Position numbers and translations under genes: made by a program. A stretch of 64,000 nucleotides of DNA from the NCBI RefSeq assembly GCF_036346855.1, contig NZ_CP107841.1, positions 4,964,001-5,028,000 of the forward strand, written 5' to 3'. Under the pieces are notes generated by a model that was not told where the DNA came from, searched no databases, and saw nothing but the letters and a program-made list of their open reading frames with translations. Below are positions 1-6,971 of the stretch, piece by piece. Origin of the DNA: Streptomyces europaeiscabiei. GTDB taxonomy: Bacteria; Actinomycetota; Actinomycetes; Streptomycetales; Streptomycetaceae. Each line of letters begins with the position of its first letter. The stretch's first letter is position 1.

Positions 1-188
1 ACAAGAAGAGGGCGGCGGTGGGCGTGACTCGCATGGGTCGTGTCGGCATGCCTGCCTCGGAACGGCGTGCCAGGCTCGGTACCGCGCCGCGTGCGTCAGT
101 CGGCGAGGTGTTCCGGGTTCGGTTCGCCGACGGCCGACGGCCGTCGGGGAGCGCGGGACGAGGCCCGCATCGCGAGGAGGCAGTGCGC

Positions 189-1571
189 ATGCCGGTCGGC
201 ACTACCGGGTCCGGGGCCACGTCGCCTCCGGACCCGATGACGCTTCTTCGAAGCCGCGCGTACTTGGTGCTTCTGGCCATGGCCGCACTGATCGGCGTGC
301 CGGTGTCCGCGGCGGCGTTCGGCTTCCTCGCGCTGGTCGGGGAGGTCCAGCCGTTGATCTACACGGATCTGCCCAAGTCGCTGGGGTTCGACGGGACTCC
401 GTGGTGGTGGCCGCTGCCGCTGCTCGCCGTAGGGGGGCTGCTCACGGCACTGACGGTTCAGTACCTGCCGGGGCGCGGCGGCCATGAACCGACAGCGGGG
501 TTCAAGGCCTCCGCCGCGCCCACACCCATCGAGCTGCCCGGCATCTTCGCTGCCGCCCTGGCGACGCTCTGTTTCGCCGCCGTCCTCGGCCCCGAGGCGC
601 CTCTCCTGGCGCTAGGCGGTGGGCTCGCCGCCGGCGCCGTGCGGATGGTCAGGCGCGACCCGCCGGAGCAGATGAGCGCGGTGCTGGGCGCGGCGGGCAG
701 TTTCGCGGCCGTCAGCTCGCTGCTGGGATCGCCCCTGCTGGGAGCGTTCCTCCTGATGGAAGCTTCAGGGCTGGGTGGGGCGATGATGGCGCTGGTGCTG
801 GTGCCCGGCCTGCTGGCCGCGGGCATCGGTGCGCTCATCTTCGTCGGGCTGGGATCGTGGACCGGGCTGGGCACCTACTCGCTGGCCCTGCACGACGTCC
901 CCGCGGCCGTACGCCCGACAGCGGCGGAATTCGGGTGGGCGCTGGTCATCGGTCTGTCGGCCGCACTCGTGGGTGCGGGAATCCGGTGGCTCTCCGTCCG
1001 GCTCGCGACGCACGTCGAGAGGCGGCGGGTGCCGGCCACGGTGGTCATGGGCCTGGTGGTGGCGGGGCTGGCGATCGGCTACGCGGAGGGCACCGGCAAA
1101 CCGGCGACCGACGTCCTGTACTCGGGGCAGACGGCGATGGATCCGTTCCTCACGCACAGCGCCGCGTACTCGGTGGGCGCGTTGTCGCTGCTGGTGCTGT
1201 GCAAGGGCCTCGCCTATTGCGCGTCGCTCAGCGCTTTCAGGGGAGGCCCGATCTTTCCCGCGATGTTCGTGGGAGCGGCGGGCGGCATCCTGTTCTCCCA
1301 CCTGCCGGGGCTGTCCCTGGTCGCGGGGTTCGCGATGGGCATCGGAGCGATGAGCGCCGCGATGCTGCGATTCCCGCTGGTCTCCGTCCTGCTGGCCACA
1401 CTCCTGATCGGTGCGCAGGGGGTCACCGTCATGCCACTGGTGATCGTCGCGGTCGTGGTCTCGTACGTGGCGACGGCCAGGCTCACGCCCCCTCCCGCGC
1501 CGAAACAGGGGCTGCGACCGAAGACGGGTCGGCAGGGGGAGGACCACGGGCAGGGACCCGGACAGGCATAG
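189..1571 (+). CDS. ClC-family chloride channel / H+-Cl- antiporter-like membrane protein
   Basis: About 460 residues with roughly ten hydrophobic segments from residue 20 to 440. It fits the voltage-gated chloride channel (ClC) family, which moves Cl- across the membrane, often in exchange for H+. The three ClC selectivity regions are recognisable but diverged: PGRGGHEP stands where GSGIP is expected, LGPEAPLLALGGG where GKEGP is expected, and the third, RGGPIFPAMFVGAAGG, matches GxFxP well. The start is the ATG at 189 because GAGGAGG lies 9 bases upstream; in-frame ATGs from position 18 on would add a charged, non-conserved N-terminus. The C-terminus is short and basic with no CBS domains. 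The altered first two motifs suggest a divergent subgroup whose ion preference cannot be read from sequence. Confidence 0.85.
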   Translation: MPVGTTGSGATSPPDPMTLLRSRAYLVLLAMAALIGVPVSAAAFGFLALVGEVQPLIYTDLPKSLGFDGTPWWWPLPLLAVGGLLTALTVQYLPGRGGHEPTAGFKASAAPTPIELPGIFAAALATLCFAAVLGPEAPLLALGGGLAAGAVRMVRRDPPEQMSAVLGAAGSFAAVSSLLGSPLLGAFLLMEASGLGGAMMALVLVPGLLAAGIGALIFVGLGSWTGLGTYSLALHDVPAAVRPTAAEFGWALVIGLSAALVGAGIRWLSVRLATHVERRRVPATVVMGLVVAGLAIGYAEGTGKPATDVLYSGQTAMDPFLTHSAAYSVGALSLLVLCKGLAYCASLSAFRGGPIFPAMFVGAAGGILFSHLPGLSLVAGFAMGIGAMSAAMLRFPLVSVLLATLLIGAQGVTVMPLVIVAVVVSYVATARLTPPPAPKQGLRPKTGRQGEDHGQGPGQA

Positions 1572-1620
1572 GGGTGGGGGTGGGGGTAGGGGTAGGGGTG
1601 GGGGTGGGGTGGGGGTAGGG
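1571..1620 (+). repeat. G-rich tract with quadruplex potential
   Basis: Fifty bases made almost entirely of G runs of three to five separated by single T or TA. The tract begins on the last base of the ClC stop codon and is followed by a GGACAGGAACCGGGG-type direct repeat to about 1645. Nine or so G runs lie on the plus strand, enough for intramolecular G-quadruplexes in DNA or in the 3' end of the ClC mRNA. Confidence 0.7.
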
Positions 1621-1719
1621 ACAGGAACCGGGACAGGAACCGGGGCCCGGTCGACAGCAGCCGTGAGCTGGAACGGGAGGGAGCCGGCCGAGACCGCCGG
1701 GGCAGAAGACCCGCCCTGC

Positions 1720-2240
1720 TTACGAGAGGGGCCCCAGGATCTCCTGGGACTCTACGAGCCCCTGGTCGCTGAGGGCTTCGCCGTCGTCGAAGACGCGGGC
1801 CGCCTGGCGGGCCCGGAATGCGAGACGGGCCTCGCCGGGCTTGGCGTAGCCGTGGCGGGCGCGGGCCTCCGCAGGGGTCAGTGCCTCCTCGTTGCGGGGA
1901 GGGATGCCGAGCTTCATCGGCGCGATCACCGCGACGGTGGAGGGCGAGAGCCGCGCCATCAGGCGCAGTTCGGCCCTGGGGCCGAGGTGGGCGAGCGCGA
2001 AGGCCGTCTTCATGACGGGCACGATGAGCGTGTCGAGGAGGCGTGACTGCCGGATCCCCGCCATCTCGCGCATCCAGCGCGGCATGGTGGCGAGCGTGGC
2101 GATCCGCCGTGTCGTCGCGACAGCCAGGGTCACCGGCTTAGCCCAGCGCGGCGTCGGCGGGAAGACGAGCTCGCTCCTGAGCAGGTGGTTCATGGCCTGC
2201 CGGACGATGGGGCCGGCGGACAACTGCGGGCGCATCCGAA
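1720..2240 (-). pseudogene. 3' fragment of an MpaB/DUF2236-type oxygenase gene
   Basis: The minus strand encodes about 160 residues resembling the C-terminal half of actinobacterial MpaB-family (DUF2236) oxygenases: an RPQLSAGPIVRQ-like helix, a TMPRWMREMAGIRQSR stretch, and the closing LTPAEARARHGY ... FRARQAARVF region. Full members are near 280-300 residues and carry an upstream heme/His-containing part that is absent here. Upstream of about 2240 the minus strand no longer looks like the family and the plus strand starts to resemble a different gene, so this is probably the residue of a deletion. A stop follows at 1720. Recognition is from memory of the family. Confidence 0.6.
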
Positions 2241-2463
2241 CGGTTCCGGTTCCGGGTCGAGGAGTGGATCTCCCTCGTCCTGACTGGCATGAGCGACCGG
2301 AGCGGCCCGGAACTCGACCCGCAGGTCCTCGCCCACGCACTCGTCGCCCACGCGGAACACTTCGGCCGCGTCGCCCTCAACCGATCCCGGCACATTCGAG
2401 CCGTCACACCTGATCGGGCAGGGACAGGTGATCCTCGGCGCCCTCTGGCCGCCGACCCGTTGA
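2241..2463 (+). pseudogene. 3' fragment of a probable TetR-family regulator, frameshifted
   Basis: In the frame containing ATG 2289 the plus strand reads ERFRFRVEEWISLVLTG, then ELDPQVLAHALVAHAEHFGRVAL. This is the typical last-helix region of TetR/AcrR repressors (charged helix, a turn with LDP, long hydrophobic helix). Near 2360-2375 the sense appears to move to the next frame, which reads DPGTFEPSHLIGQGQVILGAL and stops at 2461. No helix-turn-helix part is present upstream. A divergent TetR next to an oxygenase is a common regulator/target pair, which supports a deletion that removed both 5' halves. Assignment is tentative because the fragment is short. Confidence 0.4.
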
Positions 2464-2585
2464 CGGCCGGTCAGCGGCGACAGCTCGGACGGCGCCCTCG
2501 GCGAAAACGAAGCGGCGCCCGACCCGACCGAAGCCGAACCGAGCGCCGCACCGCAGGTCAGAGGGGATATCCCCTGCCCGCGAAC
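2464..2585. other. chromosomal spacer left of attL
   Basis: No gene seen. It contains one copy of the recurrent 10-mer CCGCAGGTCA at 2551-2560 and the short palindromic stretch GGGGATATCCCC at 2563-2574. It ends at the displaced tRNA half. Confidence 0.5.
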
Positions 2586-2631
2586 CGTAGGCCCTGTGGG
2601 ACTCGAACCCACAACCAATGGATTAAAAGTC
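2586..2631. other. attL: attL: left attachment site (displaced tRNA-Lys 3' half)
   Basis: Forty-six bases identical to 43872-43917. On the minus strand they read from the anticodon loop through the T arm and acceptor 3' strand of tRNA-Lys(UUU). At 2632 the sequence departs from the tRNA (CTGCTGACT instead of CCACTGCTC), so no functional tRNA exists here. It is the original chromosomal 3' end, separated from its 5' half by prophage integration. Confidence 0.93.
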
Positions 2632-2650
2632 TGCTGACTACCCATGGCGG

Positions 2651-2804
2651 CTCGTACCGTCTCGTATCGCGTCGGCCCGCCTCTCGACGCCTTGCCCAGG
2701 CCAGAGCGGGTTACGGCTCCGAAAAGCTCAAGCCTTCACCGTGCCTCGTACCGTCTCGTACCGCGCTCTTGCGTGGCCTTCGGGCCAGCACGGGGCCAGC
2801 AGGA
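2651..2804. promoter_or_regulatory. left attP arm with repeated putative integrase sites
   Basis: Between attL and the integrase stop are two near-identical copies of CTCGTACCGTCTCGTA (2651-2666 and 2745-2760). A 15-base inverse copy lies in the right arm at 43810-43824. A second motif pair, TCGGGCCAGCA then GGGCCAGCAGGA (2780-2804), recurs in the same orientation at 43781-43805 with 23 of 25 bases conserved. In the excised circle both arms flank the 46-bp core, which is the arrangement of arm-type sites bound by the N-terminal domain of tyrosine integrases. Functional assignment is inferred from position and symmetry. Confidence 0.6.
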
Positions 2805-2851
2805 AGGGCCCCCGACCCGCAGGTCAGAGGCCCTATCTCCGTACCTCGATT

Positions 2852-4531
2852 CTACGCCGAGGGACGGTCGTTGTCAGTGCTGGCCCGTACCGTGGACCCA
2901 TCAGAAACCGCGTCTGCTGGCTGCGACGCGCTGGCCCCCTGCTCCGGTACAGCGACCGGAGCAGGGGGCTCTTCACGTGCCCGCCGGGCGCGAGGAACGG
3001 CAGCGGCAGCCTTCTCCGTCAGCTCGTCCTCGTACTCCTCGAACAACTCCATGTACGTGTCGCTGGTCAGAGTGATCGTCGAGTGGCGCAGCTTCACCTT
3101 CGCGTCGTGCAGGTCTCCCCCGCCTGCCTTCACCAGGGCCGCCGCCCCGTGGCGGAGATCCCGGAGGTTGATCGGTGGCAGGCCGGCCGCCTCCGAGATC
3201 CGACGGAATGCCTTGCTGACGGCGTCGGGGTGCAGCCAGCGTCCATCCTCGGCGGTGAACATCTTCCCTGTGTCGGTCCAGTCGGCGACGTCCTCGCCGG
3301 CCTCGCGCTGCACTGCGGCTCGCGCGTTCCACGCGTCGCGCTCGAGCAGCTGCTGCTCGCGGTGGGCGAGCAGCACCCGCACGGTCTCCGTGTCAACCTT
3401 CACGATGCCCACGGACCCGTCCGTCTTCGGTGCCGTCTCGATCGGCGTCCAGCCGTCCACCACGATCTCGGCGGACACTCGGATCTCCTTCCGGGCCGCG
3501 GAGAAGTCGTGCCATCCCTGCCCGACGCCCTCGCCCCGGCGCAGGCCGTGGTGGGCGACCAGGTGGAAGAACGCGTACAGCCGGTCGCCCTCGGCCTCAT
3601 CGAGGAACCGGCCGAGCTGGGCGGGCGTCCACACCATGACCGGGCCCGGCTTTTCCCCCGTCTCTTCCCAGCGCGCCACCCGCTCCGCCGTCCACAGCAG
3701 CCCCTTCGGCCGGGCGGCCGACGTCAGCTCGACGTGCTTGGCGGCGTTGAAGGTGATGAGCTGCGCGCCGATGGCCTTGTTCAGCGCCATGCGGAGAGTG
3801 CGGCGGATCGCCTGCTTGGTGGCCGGGCCGGTGATGCGGCGGTAGGGCGGCATGTCGGCGAGCTTGGCCCGCTCGGCGTCCAGCCGTGCACGCTCCTTCA
3901 TCGGCGGCCGGCCCGGCTTGGTCCAGCGGGTGCGGGCGACCTGCTCGTGACGGGCTTGGTTCTCGGCCCGGATCAGGTCGTTGCGGTCGTCGATCGCGTT
4001 GAACATGTCCTGCACGTGACCGACGCCGAGCCGGTCGAGGCGGAGGTGCCCGAGCGCGGGCTTCAGGTGCACGCGGATGTGGCTGTTGTAGCCGTGGTTC
4101 GTGGTGGTGCGCGTCGCCTTGTTGGCCATGACGTGGTCGAGCCAGTCGCCGACGGTCATCTTGCCGTCGAGGGGGACTCCGACGCCGAGCCGTCGCTGTA
4201 CCTCAGCGGTCTCGGGGATGTCCGCACGCCTCTTGTTGATGTCGGCGAGCAGGTCGCCGACGCGCTGCTGCTCGGCAGCGTCGTCACCGGCGAGCGCGAG
4301 GATGGCCTGCAGGCGGGACAGGTCGCCCTGGGCCTTCGTCACGGTCTCGTATCCGGTTCGCCGGAAGGTCCGGCGCGTGCCCTCGGCGCTTGGCGGTAGC
4401 TCCTGGCGGAGACCGACGGCGCCGTGGTTCTTCTTCCTGAGCTGTGGGCACTCCGTACCCAGCAGCTTGCCGTCCGGCCCGCGGCACTCGCAGCGCTTGT
4501 AGATGCTCCCGGCCCGGCGCGCAGACGGCAT
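2852..4531 (-). CDS. int: phage tyrosine integrase
   Basis: About 559 residues; site-specific tyrosine recombinase that would integrate the phage at tRNA-Lys. The N-terminal ~50 residues hold a Cys-rich segment (KRCECRGPDG ... TECP) typical of actinophage and AICE integrases. A SAM-like core-binding domain follows at roughly 100-240, with the catalytic domain from about 300. Catalytic elements seen: Arg in AHHGLRRGE, the box NLRDLRHG, LRHSTITL, and the Tyr nucleophile in SDTYMEL. In the HxxR box the first His is Arg (R-D-L-R). Start chosen at 4531 because AAAGGAG lies 7 bases upstream; an upstream in-frame ATG lacks a ribosome site. It ends 220 bp from attL, the classic int-att arrangement, and lies 4 bp behind a small upstream gene. 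Confidence 0.95.
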   Translation of the reverse strand: MPSARRAGSIYKRCECRGPDGKLLGTECPQLRKKNHGAVGLRQELPPSAEGTRRTFRRTGYETVTKAQGDLSRLQAILALAGDDAAEQQRVGDLLADINKRRADIPETAEVQRRLGVGVPLDGKMTVGDWLDHVMANKATRTTTNHGYNSHIRVHLKPALGHLRLDRLGVGHVQDMFNAIDDRNDLIRAENQARHEQVARTRWTKPGRPPMKERARLDAERAKLADMPPYRRITGPATKQAIRRTLRMALNKAIGAQLITFNAAKHVELTSAARPKGLLWTAERVARWEETGEKPGPVMVWTPAQLGRFLDEAEGDRLYAFFHLVAHHGLRRGEGVGQGWHDFSAARKEIRVSAEIVVDGWTPIETAPKTDGSVGIVKVDTETVRVLLAHREQQLLERDAWNARAAVQREAGEDVADWTDTGKMFTAEDGRWLHPDAVSKAFRRISEAAGLPPINLRDLRHGAAALVKAGGGDLHDAKVKLRHSTITLTSDTYMELFEEYEDELTEKAAAAVPRARRAREEPPAPVAVPEQGASASQPADAVSDGSTVRASTDNDRPSA

Positions 4532-4535
4532 GGTG

Positions 4536-4772
4536 TTACTCCTTTCGCGGCGGCTCAGGTCCATCATCGCCGGGCTGCCACAGGCCGACGTTGATGAGGT
4601 GGGCAACAGATTCGTTGAGCGCCTTGAGGAGACGTGGCGTCATCTCCCCCGGGCGTACGGCCATCGCTGTGCCGTTCTTCGTCAGGATGGGGACGACCAG
4701 CTCGTCGTCGGGGATGTCCTCACTGAAGAAGTACCAAGCCCGTGCGGGGCGCTTGTTCGATGCTGAGTCCAT
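4536..4772 (-). CDS. small hypothetical protein upstream of integrase
   Basis: A 78-residue protein, MDSASNKRPARAWYFFSED..., ending 4 bases before the integrase start, so the two are probably co-translated. The start at 4772 is supported by GGGGGA about 8 bases upstream. It is hydrophilic, with a central VVPILTKNGTAMAVRP strand-like segment and no recognisable domain. Its position between repressor and integrase suggests a lysogeny-module accessory protein, for example a recombination directionality or integrase-expression factor; this is a guess from position only. Confidence 0.6.
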   Translation of the reverse strand: MDSASNKRPARAWYFFSEDIPDDELVVPILTKNGTAMAVRPGEMTPRLLKALNESVAHLINVGLWQPGDDGPEPPRKE

Positions 4773-4928
4773 GCAAATCCCCCATCTCCCGCATGCGCGT
4801 TCGATTTGCAGCTTAGACCTGCACCTCTTTGGGGGAGAGGCGTTCAGCGATGATCGCACCATGGGCCCCGCATGGCTACACCCTGCTCAGATGACTCACT
4901 CAGAGTGATGTAATGGGGAATGAATGAT

Positions 4929-5357
4929 CTACTCGGATTCACCCTCCTCGGGGGGAACCATCGTGTCGATCAGCCGCAGGAGTCGCTCGCGCTGGTCGGC
5001 GGGCAGCCGGTCCAGCTTGTGCACGTAGGCCTTGGCCTCGCTCGTTCCGCTGCGCAGCGGGTCGACTCCATGGAACTGAGCGCCGGCCGCATCCTGGAGA
5101 CGTTCGACTGGATAGTTGGCGGCGCGAGCCAGCGCGCGCAACTCCTCGAAGACCGGCGGGGTCACCGGCTCGCCAGTCTCCAGGCGGTAGATCCATCCGC
5201 GCGTCACATGCTCCCCCGAGACCGGGTCAATAGCCTCGGCGGCGAACTTGTCGAGGGACTTGCCGAGCTCGGCACGCCGGGTGCGGATCAGGTCGGCGAG
5301 ATCTGATCGCCGTTCAGCGCTACGACTCCGGTCGTCTTGGGTCGCCATGGGGCTCAT
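4929..5357 (-). CDS. XRE-family HTH protein, candidate immunity repressor
   Basis: 142 residues with an XRE/Cro-type helix-turn-helix at about 20-75 (DLIRTRRAELGKSLDKFAAEA ... RGWIYRLETGE) and a C-terminal helical tail. The start at 5357 has AGGAG 7 bases upstream; a second ATG lies three codons inside. It is transcribed leftward toward the integrase and faces a rightward early operon across a ~270-bp gap containing inverted repeats, the layout of a temperate-phage immunity switch. The perfect palindrome CTGAAC-N5-GTTCAG at 5457-5473 lies 100 bp upstream of its start. Likely role: lysogenic repressor acting on the early promoters; inferred from context. Confidence 0.7.
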   Translation of the reverse strand: MSPMATQDDRSRSAERRSDLADLIRTRRAELGKSLDKFAAEAIDPVSGEHVTRGWIYRLETGEPVTPPVFEELRALARAANYPVERLQDAAGAQFHGVDPLRSGTSEAKAYVHKLDRLPADQRERLLRLIDTMVPPEEGESE

Positions 5358-5456
5358 CCTGCCACTCCTGGGAGGTAGGGAACGCGGGGGGTGTTCAGGT
5401 GATGCACGGTCAATTGAGCCGTACGGGCAGGTCACCAGCGGCGTTCATCTCACGTA

Positions 5457-5473
5457 CTGAACGGATTGTTCAG
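5457..5473. promoter_or_regulatory. putative repressor operator (perfect palindrome)
   Basis: CTGAAC GGATT GTTCAG: six-base perfect arms with a five-base spacer, in the divergent region between the XRE repressor and the early operon. The same architecture recurs at 15472-15488. Confidence 0.6.
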
Positions 5474-5547
5474 CAGGACGGTCACCTTTGCCAGAGCGCG
5501 CGGAGTGATTGACCGAAGCCTTACCTGAGCGGGCGTATTCAACACAC

Positions 5548-5562
5548 TAGACAAACCGTTCA
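5548..5562. promoter_or_regulatory. second, degenerate operator copy before the early operon
   Basis: TAGAC AAACC GTTCA: one conserved half-site (GTTCA) with a diverged partner, about 65 bp before the first rightward gene. The surrounding ~30 bases align well with the region at 15472-15500 (shared AAA-CGTTCA and CTATG), suggesting two related promoter/operator units. More GTTCA/TGAAC half-sites follow at 5589-5625. Confidence 0.4.
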
Positions 5563-5625
5563 ACCTATGGAACGCTCACGCTCACACCGTTCAACGAGAT
5601 GAATGAAGCCTTCAACGAGGTGAAC

Positions 5626-5925
5626 GTGAGCAAACCCGAAAAGCCGTCAACCACCATGTACGCGGTCGCCAGCAGCGACCTACTACGGCTCCTGATGGAG
5701 CGCACCGGCACCGGTGAAGCAGTCACCAGCCGCGAACTGGCCGAGGCTGTGGGCGTCGCCCACGGAACGATCGGCGGCCTGATGTCCGGGGCGCAGCGCG
5801 TTGTCCCCGAGCCCAAGGCCAAGGCGATCGCCGCCGCCCTCGGCGTCGACCTGCTCGTCCTGTGGGTCCCCATGGAGCGCGCCGGCCGCACCTTCATTCC
5901 TAGCCAGACCCGGGCGGCGTCATGA
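5626..5925 (+). CDS. Cro-like HTH DNA-binding protein
   Basis: 99 residues from a GTG at 5626, five bases after GAGG; an ATG at 5599 in the same frame lacks a good ribosome site. It contains a helix-turn-helix at about 20-65 (LAEAVGVAHGTIGGLMSGAQR ... KAKAIAAALGV) of the XRE type used by phage Cro and plasmid regulators. First gene of the rightward early operon, divergent from the XRE repressor; its stop overlaps the next start (ATGA at 5922). Likely a Cro-type antagonist of the lysogenic repressor or an operon activator. Confidence 0.7.
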   Translation: MSKPEKPSTTMYAVASSDLLRLLMERTGTGEAVTSRELAEAVGVAHGTIGGLMSGAQRVVPEPKAKAIAAALGVDLLVLWVPMERAGRTFIPSQTRAAS

Positions 5926-6233
5926 CGACCGCTGCCCCGCTCTCCCCCGAGCAGGTCCGCGACCTGCCCGCGATGCCCACCGCCCTCCAGGCGTTCGCCG
6001 CCCTGAACATCGGCGAGACGCTCGGCTACGAGCTGATCAGCAAGGGCGAGTTCCCCATCGAGGTCGTCAAGTTCGGCCGCGCGTTCCGGGTCCGCAAGAC
6101 GGACCTGTGCGCCTTCATCGGCCTCTCCGAGACCGCTGCCCCCGAGGTCCAGTCGGCGGCAGCCACCAACGACGACGCCCCCGGGGTCCAGCCGGGGGCG
6201 CCTGTCGAGCAGCCCGCACCCACCAGCAAGTAG
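5922..6233 (+). CDS. excisionase-like HTH protein
   Basis: 103 residues. Residues 20-65 (FAALNIGETLGYELISKGEFPIEVVKFGR ... RVRKTDLCAFIGL) match the MerR-like winged helix of excisionases/HTH_17 proteins: a recognition helix reading a G-E-T-L-x-Y-E-L pattern followed by a wing with an Arg-rich strand. Such proteins bend DNA at att sites with the integrase for excision in AICEs and actinophages. The C-terminus is Ala/Pro-rich and probably disordered. It overlaps the preceding HTH gene by 4 bases, so both are co-expressed on induction. The alternative is a transcription factor of the same fold. Confidence 0.65.
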   Translation: MTTAAPLSPEQVRDLPAMPTALQAFAALNIGETLGYELISKGEFPIEVVKFGRAFRVRKTDLCAFIGLSETAAPEVQSAAATNDDAPGVQPGAPVEQPAPTSK

Positions 6234-6249
6234 AGAACGGGGTTCGCTC

Positions 6250-6732
6250 ATGACGCAGCCTCCCACGGCTCCCGAGCCGCCGACCACACCGGCCACACGC
6301 CGCGCGCTCGCCCACGTCGAGGCCGCCAAGCTGGTCGTCGACCAAGCCGTCGGCGAATGCCTCGACGCCATCGGTGACCTGATCAGAATCTCCGGCGAAC
6401 CGGACGCCGTCTTCGCCTGGGTCCTCGACACCCTCGGCCGCGAGCACCTCGCCCAGTTCGCCGCCCGGCGCCGCATCACGGTGCACCAGTCCCGCGCCGT
6501 CGACGAGGAGCACCTGGACAAGACGGTGGTCATCTGGGCCGCAGACGGCGCGGCCATGGCCATCGTGCCGCCCGGCCAACGCCCGGCGACCACTCTCCTC
6601 CAGCTGCGCGAGGAGATCGCCGACCGCGACGCCAACGCCCGACGGGCCCTCGACTTCCAGGCGTCCGTGGCGGCTGGCCATGTCGAGGACGTCGAGGCCT
6701 GGCACGCGCGTACCTCGCAGGCACGCCCATGA
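6250..6732 (+). CDS. hypothetical early protein
   Basis: 160 residues, unrecognised. It has a Pro-rich N-terminus (1-20), then mostly predicted helix with acidic patches (DQAVGECLDAIGDLIRI, QLREEIADRDANARRAL). No Cys pairs or membrane segments. It starts 16 bases after the excisionase-like gene and overlaps the next gene by 4 bases (ATGA at 6729), so it belongs to the early replication operon. Confidence 0.6.
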   Translation: MTQPPTAPEPPTTPATRRALAHVEAAKLVVDQAVGECLDAIGDLIRISGEPDAVFAWVLDTLGREHLAQFAARRRITVHQSRAVDEEHLDKTVVIWAADGAAMAIVPPGQRPATTLLQLREEIADRDANARRALDFQASVAAGHVEDVEAWHARTSQARP

Positions 6733-6971
6733 CCGCCGAGCGCGCCCGGGATGCCCCGGGCCGCTCGCCACGCCCCCAGCGGGTCGACGGCCTGCTGACC
6801 GTCGACCTCGAAGGCAAGCGCGCCAAGTACGAGTGCCACCGCCCCGCCTGCCCGCAGCGCCTTGAAGGGCCGATCACCGCCGCTCGCCACGGCGTGGACG
6901 AGCTGATCGCTTTCGTCGCCGGGGTCAAGGACGTGCACCTGGCCGCGTTCCACAAGGAGAACGACCGTTGA
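6729..6971 (+). CDS. hypothetical small Cys/His-containing protein
   Basis: 80 residues with a single C-H-x-x-x-C motif (YECHRPACPQRL) and a His-rich centre (ARHGVD, DVHLAAFHKEN). It is coupled by 4-base overlaps both to the upstream gene and to the primase gene downstream (TTGA at 6968). A half zinc-ribbon is possible but not demonstrable. It probably accompanies the replication protein. Confidence 0.55.
   Translation: MTAERARDAPGRSPRPQRVDGLLTVDLEGKRAKYECHRPACPQRLEGPITAARHGVDELIAFVAGVKDVHLAAFHKENDR

Noticed and set aside
2289..3845. Plus-strand open frame spanning attL and the integrase
   Set aside because: It crosses the att junction and runs antisense to the integrase; only its first ~60 codons look gene-like and are reported as a TetR remnant.
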